A stretch of 39,531 nt of DNA from Candidatus Intestinimonas stercoravium (GTDB lineage Bacteria; Bacillota; Clostridia; Oscillospirales; Oscillospiraceae). The stretch covers positions 1 to 39,531 of the forward strand of contig DWZK01000071.1 in assembly GCA_019117605.1 (NCBI GenBank), written 5' to 3'. The notes beneath the pieces are model-generated. The model did not search any database. It was not told the DNA's origin and was given only the letters and a program-made list of their open reading frames with translations. A program made the position numbers and the translations under genes. This document shows positions 25,284 to 33,678 of this stretch, in pieces. Position 1 is the first letter of the stretch, and every line of letters begins with the position of its first letter.

Positions 25284-26942
25284 ATGGCAGAAAAATTGAA
25301 GATAATCTCCCTGGGCGGCCTCAACGAGATCGGCAAGAACCTCACCGTCTACGAGTACGGCGGGGATATCATCGTGGTGGATGTGGGCATGGGCTTCCCG
25401 GATGACGACATGTACGGCATCGACGTGGTCATCCCGGACTTCACCTATCTCATCAAGAACCAGGACAAGATCCGGGGCATCTTCCTCACCCACGGCCACG
25501 AGGACCACATCGGCTCCATCCCCTACCTGCTCCGGAGCATCAACGCCCCCATCTACGCCACCCGCATGACCGCCGGCCTGGTCAAGCTGAAGCTGGAGGA
25601 GCACCGTCTCCTGGACAAGACCAAGCTCATCACCTGCGAGCCCGGCGAGGTGGTGAAGGCGGGGAAGTTCAGCGTGGAGTTCATCCATGTGAACCACTCC
25701 ATCGCCGACGCGGTGGCCTTCGCGATCAAGACCCCCATCGGCACCGTGGTGCACACCGGCGACTTCAAGATCGACTCCACCCCCATCCAGGGCGGCATGA
25801 TCGATCTGGCCCGGCTGGGCGAGCTGGGCAAGAAGGGCGTGCTGGCCCTGCTGTGCGACTCCACCAACGTGGAGCGGCCCGGCTACACCAAGAGCGAGCG
25901 CTGCGTGGGCGCCTCCTTCGATGCCCTCTTCCGGGGCTGTGACCAGCGGATCATCGTCACCACCTTCGCCTCCAACGTGGACCGCATCCAGCAGGTCATC
26001 AGCGTGGCCGCCAAGTACGGCCGCAAGGTGGCGGTCACCGGCCGGAGCATGGAGAACGCCCTGCGGGTGTCCACCGAGCTGGGGTATATGAGCATCCCCG
26101 ACGGGGTGCTGGTGGATGTCAACCACATCAAGGGCCTGCCCAAGGACAAGGTGTGCATCATCACCACCGGCAGCCAGGGGGAGACCATGTCCGCCCTGAC
26201 CCGGATCGCCTTCTCCACCCACCGGCAGGTGGACATCCAGCCCGGCGACCGGGTGATCCTCTCCGCCTCCGCCATCCCCGGCAACGAGAACTCCATCGAC
26301 AACGTGATCAACGAGCTCTACCGCAAGGGGGCCGAGGTGGTCAACGAGCGGGCTGGGGAGCTCCATGTGTCCGGCCACGCCTGCGCCGACGAGCTGCGGA
26401 TCATCCACGCCCTGGTGAAGCCCAAGTTCTTCATCCCCGTCCACGGGGAGCAGCGGCACCTGAAGATCCACGCCAAGCTGGCCCAGGATATGGGCATGGA
26501 CCCCCGGAACATCGTGATCAGCGATATCGGCAAGGTGATCGAGGTCACCCACAACTCCATCAAGCTCAACGGCACCGTCCCTGCGGGCAAGGTGTTCGTG
26601 GACGGCTACGGCGTGGGCGATGTGGGCAGCGTGGTGCTCCGGGACCGGAAGCACCTGGCTGAGGACGGCATGATCGTGGTGGTCACCTCCATGTCCGGCG
26701 AGAACGGCGCGGTGGTCTCCGGCCCCGACATCATCACCCGCGGCTTCGTCTACGTCAAGGAGTCCGAGGAGCTCATGGAGGAGCTCCGCCGGGTGGCCGT
26801 GGAGGCCCTGGCCCGCTGCGAGCGCACCCACACCACCGACTGGGCCTCCATCAAGGCCGAGATCAAGAACGACCTGTCCGGCTTCCTCTATAAAAAGACC
26901 AAGCGCAACCCTATGATCCTGCCTGTCATCATGGAGGTCTGA
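25284..26942 (+). CDS. rnj: Ribonuclease J
   Basis: The protein has 552 residues, the usual RNase J length. The metal site HxHxDH is seen in LTHGHEDHIGSIP (H70, H72, D74, H75). VVHTGDFKID and LLCDSTNVERPG continue the metallo-beta-lactamase fold. The beta-CASP motifs appear in TTFASNVDRIQQV, TTGSQGE and SASAIPGNE. PVHGEQRHL carries the last catalytic histidine. It both cuts and digests RNA from the 5' end and drives mRNA decay and rRNA maturation in Firmicutes. The ATG at 25284 is the family N-terminus (MAEKLKIISLGGLNEIGKNL). Confidence 0.95.
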   Translation: MAEKLKIISLGGLNEIGKNLTVYEYGGDIIVVDVGMGFPDDDMYGIDVVIPDFTYLIKNQDKIRGIFLTHGHEDHIGSIPYLLRSINAPIYATRMTAGLVKLKLEEHRLLDKTKLITCEPGEVVKAGKFSVEFIHVNHSIADAVAFAIKTPIGTVVHTGDFKIDSTPIQGGMIDLARLGELGKKGVLALLCDSTNVERPGYTKSERCVGASFDALFRGCDQRIIVTTFASNVDRIQQVISVAAKYGRKVAVTGRSMENALRVSTELGYMSIPDGVLVDVNHIKGLPKDKVCIITTGSQGETMSALTRIAFSTHRQVDIQPGDRVILSASAIPGNENSIDNVINELYRKGAEVVNERAGELHVSGHACADELRIIHALVKPKFFIPVHGEQRHLKIHAKLAQDMGMDPRNIVISDIGKVIEVTHNSIKLNGTVPAGKVFVDGYGVGDVGSVVLRDRKHLAEDGMIVVVTSMSGENGAVVSGPDIITRGFVYVKESEELMEELRRVAVEALARCERTHTTDWASIKAEIKNDLSGFLYKKTKRNPMILPVIMEV

Positions 26943-26957
26943 GCCCATATCTCTTCC

Positions 26958-26987
26958 GCCCCGCGCCTTTCCGGCGCGGGGCTTTTT
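26958..26987 (+). terminator. Rho-independent terminator of rnj
   Basis: A perfect 10-bp GC stem (26958-26967 with 26973-26982), loop TTTCC, is followed by TTTTT. Confidence 0.95.
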
Positions 26988-27000
26988 GCTCTGCCCCGGG

Positions 27001-27240
27001 CGCTTTTCCAAAAATTTTTTCAGCCTCTGCGATAAAGCGCTCTCCTCCCCCGTTATACGGACAGAAAGGGCAAGGGCGAAACTTTTTTGAAAAAATTTTT
27101 CGGTGCCCGCGATAAAGCGCCCCTCTCCCCCGTTATACAGGCAGGAAGGTCGGGAACGAAAGTTTTCCAAAAAAATTTTTCGCGCAGCGCGATAAAAAGG
27201 CGCCCTTCTCCGTTAAGCCTACAGAATGCAAGGACCCCCC
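27001..27240. repeat. Three tandem 80-bp intergenic repeats
   Basis: Three units start at 27001, 27081 and 27161 in exact 80-bp register. Each has an A/T block (AAAAATTTTT) at offset 10-20, GATAAAGCGC or GATAAAAAGG at offset 31-40, CCGTTATAC or CCGTTAAGC near offset 50-57, and a CAGAAAGG-like block near offset 62-69. Units 1 and 2 are closest. The array fills the gap between the rnj terminator and the stalk/PepSY gene. There is no reading frame shared by the units. Confidence 0.85.
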
Positions 27241-27300
27241 CGCAGGAGCGGGATCCCCCGGGACCAGAAATAAACTATCGATCTTAAGGAGGACACTGAA

Positions 27301-28314
27301 ATGAAGAACAGCAAGAGATGGAAAGACATGCTCATCGGCGGCGCCATCGCCGCTACCGCCCTGACTCTGGCGGTCCCCGCCCTGGCCGCCACTGGCAGCC
27401 GCACCGTCCGGGTGGACTATTCGGACATCAAGCTGGTGGTCAACGGCAAGACCGTCACCCCCCGGGACGGGAACGGCGACGTGGTGGAGCCCTTCACCAT
27501 CGACGGCACCACCTATCTGCCCGTCCGGGCCGTGGGCAATGCCCTGGACATGGACGTGGCGTGGGACGGCTCCACCAACACCGTCACCCTCACCGACCGG
27601 ACCGGCAGCAGCTCCGGCGGCTCCCAGAGCGGCAGCTCCGATGTCATCAGCTCCTCCCGCGCCAGAGAGATCGCCCTGGATGACGCCGGCGTGAAGGAGT
27701 CCGACGCCCGCTTCGTCCGGGTGGACCTGGACTGGGAGGACGGCCGCCTCCAGTACGAGGTGGAGTTCTACAGCGGCAATAAGGAGTATGACTACGATAT
27801 CAATGCCGTCACCGGCGACATCCTCGACCGGGACTATGACATCGAGGGCTATACCATCCCCACCGACGGCTCCGCCGACTACATCGGCAAGGAGAAGGCC
27901 AAGGAGATCGCCCTGGACGACGCCGGCGTGAGGGAGTCTGAGGTCCGCTTCGTCCGCGTCGAGCTGGACTGGGATGACGGCCGGCCCGAATATGAGGTGG
28001 AGTTCTACAGCGACACCACGGAGTACGACTACGACATCGACGCCGTCACCGGCGACATCCGCAGCGTGGACCACGATGCCGAGTACTACACACCCTCCAG
28101 CCGCCCCTCCTCCGGCGATCTGATCGGCGAAGAGGATGCCAAGGACATCGTTCGGGACCGGGCCGGCAGCAGCAGCGGCACCTTCACCGAGTTCAAGCTG
28201 GACCGTGATGACGGCCGCGTGACCTACGAGGGCGAATATCGAGTGGACTGGACCGAGTACGAGTTCGAGATGGATGCCTACACCGGCTCCATCCTGGAGT
28301 GGGAAGCGGACTGA
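27301..28314 (+). CDS. Secreted stalk-domain/PepSY-repeat protein
   Basis: The 337-residue protein has a signal peptide ending VPALAA (about residue 30). A copper-amine-oxidase-N-like stalk domain follows (35-98: IKLVVNGKTVTP, TYLPVRAVGNALDMDVAWD). A Ser/Gly linker leads to three PepSY-type repeats at about 115-180, 193-258 and 275-335. The first two share the ALDDAGV and YEVEFYS blocks and D/E-Y-D-Y-D-I-tract endings; the third is diverged. The mature part is strongly acidic. PepSY domains are often protease-inhibitory or metal-related; the role here is unknown. AAGGAGG lies before the ATG. Confidence 0.88.
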   Translation: MKNSKRWKDMLIGGAIAATALTLAVPALAATGSRTVRVDYSDIKLVVNGKTVTPRDGNGDVVEPFTIDGTTYLPVRAVGNALDMDVAWDGSTNTVTLTDRTGSSSGGSQSGSSDVISSSRAREIALDDAGVKESDARFVRVDLDWEDGRLQYEVEFYSGNKEYDYDINAVTGDILDRDYDIEGYTIPTDGSADYIGKEKAKEIALDDAGVRESEVRFVRVELDWDDGRPEYEVEFYSDTTEYDYDIDAVTGDIRSVDHDAEYYTPSSRPSSGDLIGEEDAKDIVRDRAGSSSGTFTEFKLDRDDGRVTYEGEYRVDWTEYEFEMDAYTGSILEWEAD

Positions 28315-28340
28315 GCCCGTCTGAAGGACCGACAGGTCAT

Positions 28341-28383
28341 AAGAGCCGCGCCCCGGGAGCGTATGCTCCGGGGCGCGGCTCTT
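28341..28383 (+). terminator. Terminator of the PepSY-repeat gene
   Basis: A long GC stem (28341-28360 with 28365-28383, one bulged G) with a GTAT loop ends in CTCTT. The T-tail is short. Confidence 0.8.
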
Positions 28384-28430
28384 CTGTGCCCTTGCGGGCG
28401 CCGGAGCACCCAAAAACTCTTTGGAACATC

Positions 28431-28459
28431 TTGCATTCCCCGGGACCAGTGGCTATAAT
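28431..28459 (+). promoter_or_regulatory. Promoter of coaX
   Basis: TTGCAT (28431-28436) and a perfect TATAAT (28454-28459) are spaced 17 bp. The predicted start near 28466 leaves a leader of about 130 nt. Confidence 0.8.
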
Positions 28460-28496
28460 GGAGCCGTTGGTCCGCCGGGGCCTGTCTGCGCGGCAT

Positions 28497-28525
28497 GCCT
28501 GCAGCCCCCAGAGGGGGCTGCAGGC
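28497..28525 (+). other. Perfect hairpin in the coaX leader
   Basis: A 13-bp perfect stem (28497-28509 with 28513-28525) has an AGA loop. It lies within the untranslated leader, about 30 nt after the predicted start and 70 nt before the start codon. No T-tract follows, so it is not a standard terminator. Confidence 0.7.
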
Positions 28526-28594
28526 ACGCCGGAGGACCTATCGTGGATATGCGCTGTATCTTTTGGATGAGAACGGCAGCAGGAGGGCTTTTTT

Positions 28595-29392
28595 ATGATC
28601 TTGGTCTTGGACGTTGGGAACACCAATATCGTGGTAGGCGGTTTCGAGGACGGCGTCCTCCGCTTCCACCTGCGGCTCAAGAGCGACCGCAAGGGCACCG
28701 CCGACGAGTACACGCTCAAGCTCAGGGGCCTGCTCGAGGGCCGGGGCGTGGATCTGGGGCGCGTGGAGGGGGGCATCCTCTCCACTGTAGTGCCTGAGCT
28801 CCGCTATGTGCTCTGTCAGGCTATGGAGCTCCTCACCGGGAGGCGTTTCCTGGTGGTGGACAGCCGTCTGGATACCGGCCTCACCTTCCGTATGGACGCG
28901 CCGGACCGGGTGGGCAGCGATCTGGTGGTGGGGGCGGCGGCGGCCCTGTCCCTGTATGCGCCCCCGCTGGTCATCTTCGACATGGGCACCGCCACCACCA
29001 TGTCTGTGCTGGACCGGGAGGGCACCTACATCGGCGGCGCCATCATCCCCGGCCTCCGCCTGTCCATGGACGCCCTGTCCGCCCAAGCGGCCCAGCTCCC
29101 CTTCATCGACCTGCGGGAGCCCCCTGCCCGCCTCATCGGCACCAACACAGTGGACTGTATGCGCTCGGGGGCCATCCTGGGCTGTGCCGCCATGCTGGAC
29201 GGCCTGGCCGGCCGGGTAGAGGAGGAGCTGGGAGAGCCGGTCACCGTGGTGGCTACCGGCGGCCTCATGAGCACGGTGCTCCCCTACTGCCGCCGCACCG
29301 TCCACTATGAGGAGGACCTGCTCCTCACCGGCCTTCTTCGGCTCTACCAGCGCAATGCCGGCTGGATCCCCAGGGAGCTTGGATCCCTGTAA
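28595..29392 (+). CDS. coaX: Type III pantothenate kinase
   Basis: The 265-residue protein has the family marks: LDVGNTNIVVG (5-15) binds phosphate, DRVGSDLVVGAAAAL binds pantothenate, IFDMGTATTMSVLD carries the second Asp, and GGAIIPGLRLSMDAL and VVATGGLMSTV follow. It phosphorylates pantothenate in the first step of CoA synthesis, without feedback by CoA. A ribosome site AGGAGG lies about 9 nt before the ATG. It stands alone with its own promoter. Confidence 0.96.
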   Translation: MILVLDVGNTNIVVGGFEDGVLRFHLRLKSDRKGTADEYTLKLRGLLEGRGVDLGRVEGGILSTVVPELRYVLCQAMELLTGRRFLVVDSRLDTGLTFRMDAPDRVGSDLVVGAAAALSLYAPPLVIFDMGTATTMSVLDREGTYIGGAIIPGLRLSMDALSAQAAQLPFIDLREPPARLIGTNTVDCMRSGAILGCAAMLDGLAGRVEEELGEPVTVVATGGLMSTVLPYCRRTVHYEEDLLLTGLLRLYQRNAGWIPRELGSL

Positions 29393-29595
29393 GGAGCTAC
29401 AGTGTATCCGTGCGCGAAGGGGCTTGGATGTGAAGGACGATATCGAGGCGCTGCGCGGACACGCTTGCGGACTGAGACATATTTTCCCGAGGTGCGGGTC
29501 CCCGGAGGACGGAGATAGATCTTCTTTTGCCGACGGCTTCCGCCCATACAGGAGAGGCTCCGCTCCTCGCACAGCAGCCCGCTTTTCGACCGTCT
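29393..29595. other. Intergenic stretch after coaX
   Basis: About 200 bp hold no gene I can support. The sequence is of mixed composition, with short inverted stretches such as GAGAGGCTCCGCTCCTC near 29552. It ends at the bidirectional terminator. A remnant or small RNA cannot be ruled out. Confidence 0.4.
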
Positions 29596-29629
29596 AAAAA
29601 AGGGAACGGCCTGTGCCGTTCCCTTTTTT
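29596..29629. terminator. Bidirectional terminator between coaX and the hydrogenase operon
   Basis: A perfect 15-bp stem (29596-29610 with 29615-29629) has A6 on one side and T6 on the other, loop CTGT. Confidence 0.95.
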
Positions 29630-29646
29630 CGTCTCTCCCGATGGGG

Positions 29647-31413
29647 TCAGAACTTGTTCTCCGTACGGTAGCGCTCCTGAGGCACATAGGTGCAGTGGAG
29701 GAGCTCGTGGGCCTTGTGGCCGCCGGGCTCGCCCAGATAATCCTTGTACACGGTCTGGAGCACCGGGTTCTCATGGCTCTTGCGGATGGGCATGCCCTCG
29801 TCCTGCTTGTAGAGGGCGGCGGCCCGCAGGGCGGGGATGTCGGTGAAGGAGCGGACGTCCGCCGGGTGGAGGGGCTGTCCGCCGCCGTTGATGCAGCCGC
29901 CGGGGCAGGCCATGAACTCGATGAAGTCATAGTGCAGGCTGCCGTCCTGGATGCCGTCCAGGACCTTGCGGGCGTTGTGGAGGCCGGAGGCGGCGCACAC
30001 CCGGACGGTGCGGCCGGGGAGCTCGTACTCCGCCTCCTTGATGCCCTCCATGCCACGGACCTCGTGGAACTCCAGCCGGTCCATCTCTCCGCCGGTGACC
30101 TTCTCCACCACGGTGCGCAGGGCGGCCTCCATGACGCCGCCGGAGGCGCCGAAGATCACCGCCGCGCCGGTGGACAGGCCCAGCATGGGGTCGAACTGCC
30201 CCTCGGGCAGGTGGTCGAAGAGGATGCCCGCCCGCTGGATCATCCTGGCCAGCTCCCGGGTGGTGATGGAGATGTCCACGGGCATACAGCCGTTGGCCAT
30301 CCGCTGCTCCTCCCGCTGGACCTCATATTTTTTGGCGGTGCAGGGCATCACCGAGACCACCACGATATCCTTGGGGTCGATGCCCGTCTTTTCGGCGTAA
30401 TAGCTCTTCACCAGGGAGCCGAACATCTGCTGGGGGGACTTGCAGGTGGAGAGGTTGGGGATGCGGTCGGGGTAGTGCTGCTCACAGTACCGGATCCATC
30501 CGGGGGAGCAGGAGGTGATCATGGGCAGGGCCCCGCCGTTCTGGAGCCGGTCCAGGAACTCGGTCCCCTCCTCCATGATGGTGAAATCGGCGGCGTTGTC
30601 CACGTCGAACACCTTGTCGAAGCCCAGGCGGCGGAGGGCGGTGACCATCTTCCCCTCCACGTTGGTGCCGATGGGCATGCCGAAGCACTCGCCCAGCGTG
30701 ACCCGGACGGAGGGGGCGGGGCCTACCACCACATGCTTGGAGGGGTCGCTGAGGGCGGCCCACACCTTGCCGGTGTCGTCCTTCTCAGAGAGGGCGCCGG
30801 TGGGGCAGGCCACGATGCACTGGCCGCAGGAGACGCAGTCCACCTCGGCCAGGTCCCGGTCGAAGGCGCAGCCGATGTGGGTGGCGAAGCCCCGGTCGTT
30901 GCAGCCGATGACCCCCACTTCCTGGGTCTTGCGGCACACGGCCACGCAGCGGCGGCAGAGGACGCACTTGGAGTTGTCCCGGACCAGGTGGGGGGCGGAG
31001 TCCTCGATGCGGGGGAGGAGCTCGTCGTTGGCGTAGCGCACCGCGTCGATGCCCAGCTCGGCGGCCAGCTCCCGGAGCTCGCAGTGGGCGTTCCGGGCGC
31101 AGGTGAGGCAGTCCATCCGGTGGTTGGAGAGGATCAGCTCCAGGGTGAGCTGCCGGGAGTGGCGCACCTTCTCGGTGTTGGTGTGCACCTCCATCCCCTC
31201 GCTCACAGGGTAGACGCAGGAGGCCACCAGGCTCTTGGCCCCCTTCACCTCCACCACACAGATGCGGCAGGCGCCGATCTCGTTGATGCCCTTGAGATAG
31301 CACAGAGAGGGGATCTTGATGCCGGCGTTCCGGGCCGCCTCCAGGACGGTGGTCCCCTCGGGCACGGTGACCGGGATATCGTTGATCTTCAGACTGACCA
31401 TTTTCTTGTCCAT
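29647..31413 (-). CDS. hndD: [FeFe]-hydrogenase catalytic subunit (HndD/HydA type)
   Basis: The 588-residue protein has an N-terminal [2Fe-2S] domain (C38, C49, C52, C66), a His/Cys cluster segment (98-111), and two [4Fe-4S] motifs (C150-C160 and C193-C203). The H-cluster domain follows: TSCSPGW (300-306), MPCTAKK (356-362) and FMACPGGCINGGG (500-512). The small-subunit-like tail (527-575) closes it. It should make or oxidise H2 with NADH, possibly together with ferredoxin, in a complex with HndABC. The second residue after C302 is serine, where many enzymes have the proton-relay cysteine. The ATG at 31413 has AGGGGAG 5 nt upstream; the longer open frame overlaps hndC and is rejected. Confidence 0.94.
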   Translation of the reverse strand: MDKKMVSLKINDIPVTVPEGTTVLEAARNAGIKIPSLCYLKGINEIGACRICVVEVKGAKSLVASCVYPVSEGMEVHTNTEKVRHSRQLTLELILSNHRMDCLTCARNAHCELRELAAELGIDAVRYANDELLPRIEDSAPHLVRDNSKCVLCRRCVAVCRKTQEVGVIGCNDRGFATHIGCAFDRDLAEVDCVSCGQCIVACPTGALSEKDDTGKVWAALSDPSKHVVVGPAPSVRVTLGECFGMPIGTNVEGKMVTALRRLGFDKVFDVDNAADFTIMEEGTEFLDRLQNGGALPMITSCSPGWIRYCEQHYPDRIPNLSTCKSPQQMFGSLVKSYYAEKTGIDPKDIVVVSVMPCTAKKYEVQREEQRMANGCMPVDISITTRELARMIQRAGILFDHLPEGQFDPMLGLSTGAAVIFGASGGVMEAALRTVVEKVTGGEMDRLEFHEVRGMEGIKEAEYELPGRTVRVCAASGLHNARKVLDGIQDGSLHYDFIEFMACPGGCINGGGQPLHPADVRSFTDIPALRAAALYKQDEGMPIRKSHENPVLQTVYKDYLGEPGGHKAHELLHCTYVPQERYRTENKF

Positions 31414-31427
31414 GTTTTCTCCCCTCC

Positions 31428-33227
31428 TCAATGCTTGGAAATGGCGCCGAAGCGGCAGGCGTCCATACAGGCCCCGCACTTGACGCACTTGGTGGGGTCG
31501 ATGACGTGGGGCGCCCGCACCACGCCGGAGATGGCCCCGGCCGGGCAGTTCTTGGCGCAGAGGGTGCAGCCCTTGCACTTGCCCGGGTCGATGACGAAGT
31601 GGAGCAGGGATTTGCATACCCCGGCGGGGCAGCGCTTCTCCACCACATGGGCGATGTACTCATCCCGGAAGTGCTTCAAGGTGGAGAGCACCGGGTTGGG
31701 CGCGGTCTGGCCCAGGCCGCACAGGGCGCTGGACTTGATATGCTCGCACAGCTCCTCGATGGTGGTCAGGTCCTCCATGGTGCCGTTGCCCTCGGTGATC
31801 TTGCACAGCAGGTCGTAGAGCCGCTTGGTGCCGATCCGGCAGGGGGAGCACTTGCCGCAGGACTCGTCGATGATGAACTCCAGGAAGAACTTGGCGATGT
31901 CCACCATACAGTTGTCCTCATCCATGACGATGAGGCCGCCGGAGCCCATCATGGAGCCGATGGCGCCCAGGGAGTCATAGTCCATGGGTGTGTCGATCAG
32001 GCTGGCGGGGATGCAGCCGCCGGAGGGACCGCCGGTCTGGGCGGCCTTGAACTTCTTGCCCCCCGGGCAGCCGCCGCCGATGTCCTCGATGACGGTGCGC
32101 AGCGGGGTGCCCATGGGGATCTCCACCAGGCCGGTGTTGGCGATCTTGCCGCCCAGGGCGAAGACCTTGGTGCCGGTGGAGCCCTTGGTGCCGATGGCGG
32201 CGAACTTGTCCGCCCCGTTGTTCAGGATCCAGGTGATGTTGGCGTAGGTCTCCACGTTGTTGAGGAGGGTGGGCCGCTGGAAGAGGCCCTTGTTGGCGGG
32301 GAAGGGGGGGCGGGGATGGGGCTCGCCCCGGTGGCCCTCGATGGAGGTCATGAGGGCGGTCTCCTCGCCGCAGACGAAGGCGCCGGCCCCCAGCCGGAGC
32401 TCCAGGTCGAAGTCGAAGCCGGTATCGAAGATGTTCTTGCCCAGCAGGCCGTATGCCTTGGCCTGGTCGATGGCCACCTGGAGCCGGTGGACGGCGATGG
32501 GGTACTCCGCCCGGACGTAGATATAGCCCTGGTGGGCGCCGATGCAGTAGCCGGCGATGGTCATGGCCTCGATGACGCTGTGGGGGTCGCCCTCCAGCAC
32601 CGAGCGGTCCATGAACGCGCCGGGGTCGCCCTCATCGGCGTTGCAGCAGACGAACTTCACCCCGTCGGGGCTCACCGCATCATGGGTCATCTGCCACTTC
32701 CGGCCGGTGGGGAAGCCGGCGCCGCCCCGGCCCCGGAGGCCGGAGGCCAGGATCTGGTCGATGACCTGCTGGGGGGTCTGCTCCGTGAGGGCCCGGCCCA
32801 GGGCCTCGTACCCGCCAGCGCCGATGTACTCATCGATATTCTCCGGATCGATGACGCCGCAGTTGCGCAGGGCGATGCGGAACTGCTTCTTATAGAACTG
32901 TGTCTCGGACAGGCTGGTGACCCGCTCGGCGTTCTCCCCCTCCTTGTGGAGGAGCCGCTCCACGATGCGCCCCTTGACGATGTGCTCCGAGACGATCTCG
33001 GGCACATCCGCCGGGGTGACGTGGGTGTAGAAGGCCCCCTCCGGATAGATGAGGACCACCGGGCCCATGGCGCACAGGCCGAAGCAGCCGGTCTTGACCA
33101 CCTTGGCTTCCCGGTCCATGCCCTGCTCCTTCAGCTCCCGCTCGAAGGCCTCGATGATCTTAGGGCTGTTGGAGGAGGAGCAGCCGGTGCCGGTGCACAC
33201 CAGGATGTGGGCGCGTACAAAATCCAT
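31428..33227 (-). CDS. hndC: Hydrogenase NADH-binding subunit (HndC/HydB/NuoF type)
   Basis: The 599-residue protein starts with a thioredoxin-like [2Fe-2S] domain (C11, C16, C48, C52). The NuoF core follows: GLRGRGGAGFPTGRKW binds NADH, NADEGDPGAFMDR and GAGAFVCGEETALMTSIEG bind FMN, and ESCGKCSPCRIGTKRL binds a [4Fe-4S] cluster. Two ferredoxin-type clusters end the protein (CKGCTLCAKNCPAGAI, CVKCGACMDACRFGAI). This layout is that of trimeric and tetrameric NAD(P)-linked, often bifurcating, hydrogenases. It ends 14 bp before hndD. Confidence 0.95.
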   Translation of the reverse strand: MDFVRAHILVCTGTGCSSSNSPKIIEAFERELKEQGMDREAKVVKTGCFGLCAMGPVVLIYPEGAFYTHVTPADVPEIVSEHIVKGRIVERLLHKEGENAERVTSLSETQFYKKQFRIALRNCGVIDPENIDEYIGAGGYEALGRALTEQTPQQVIDQILASGLRGRGGAGFPTGRKWQMTHDAVSPDGVKFVCCNADEGDPGAFMDRSVLEGDPHSVIEAMTIAGYCIGAHQGYIYVRAEYPIAVHRLQVAIDQAKAYGLLGKNIFDTGFDFDLELRLGAGAFVCGEETALMTSIEGHRGEPHPRPPFPANKGLFQRPTLLNNVETYANITWILNNGADKFAAIGTKGSTGTKVFALGGKIANTGLVEIPMGTPLRTVIEDIGGGCPGGKKFKAAQTGGPSGGCIPASLIDTPMDYDSLGAIGSMMGSGGLIVMDEDNCMVDIAKFFLEFIIDESCGKCSPCRIGTKRLYDLLCKITEGNGTMEDLTTIEELCEHIKSSALCGLGQTAPNPVLSTLKHFRDEYIAHVVEKRCPAGVCKSLLHFVIDPGKCKGCTLCAKNCPAGAISGVVRAPHVIDPTKCVKCGACMDACRFGAISKH

Positions 33228-33242
33228 TTCCCTCTCCTCCTC

Positions 33243-33611
33243 TTACTCTGCCGCCCCGATGGTGTACTCGGTGACGGGGTTGTGATTGACCAGGTGTTCC
33301 ACCACGATGCGGGGCACCTTCTCCGGGGTGAGCTTCACATAGGTCACCTTCTCCTCCCCGGGGACATAGACCTCGGCGATGGGCTCCAGGCGGCACACGC
33401 CGATGCACCCGGTCTGCGCCACGGTGACATTGTGGAGCTCCCGCTTCTCCACCTCCTCCAGGAATGCCTGGAGCACCGGCCGGGCGCCGGCGGCGATGCC
33501 GCATGTGGCCATGCCCACCACGACCCGGATATTCTCGTCTCCGTTCTCCCGGAGGTCGATCTGCTTCTGCATCTTCTCTCGGATAGCTCTGAGTTCTTCC
33601 AAGCTTTTCAA
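33243..33611 (-). CDS. hndB: Hydrogenase [2Fe-2S] subunit HndB
   Basis: The 122-residue protein is a thioredoxin-like [2Fe-2S] ferredoxin. It shows VVVGMATCGIAAGARPV (C37) and VAQTGCIGVCRLEP (C69, C73), closely following HndB of NADP-reducing hydrogenases. A charged N-terminal helix (SLEELRAIREKMQKQIDLRE) is also typical. It lies 15 bp before hndC. Confidence 0.92.
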   Translation of the reverse strand: MKSLEELRAIREKMQKQIDLRENGDENIRVVVGMATCGIAAGARPVLQAFLEEVEKRELHNVTVAQTGCIGVCRLEPIAEVYVPGEEKVTYVKLTPEKVPRIVVEHLVNHNPVTEYTIGAAE

Positions 33612-33678
33612 GTCGTTCCCTCCCTGGTCCCGCGCAGGGACCTGTATCTTCCGCGCCCACGCCGGAGCGCGCAGCGTC

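Noticed and set aside
25251..27170. Long minus-strand open frame opposite rnj
   Set aside because: Its His/Asp/Val-rich product is the mirror of RNase J codons. It has no start signals.
27001..27240. CRISPR array
   Set aside because: The 80-bp units are contiguous and diverged, with no unique spacers, and no cas genes are nearby.
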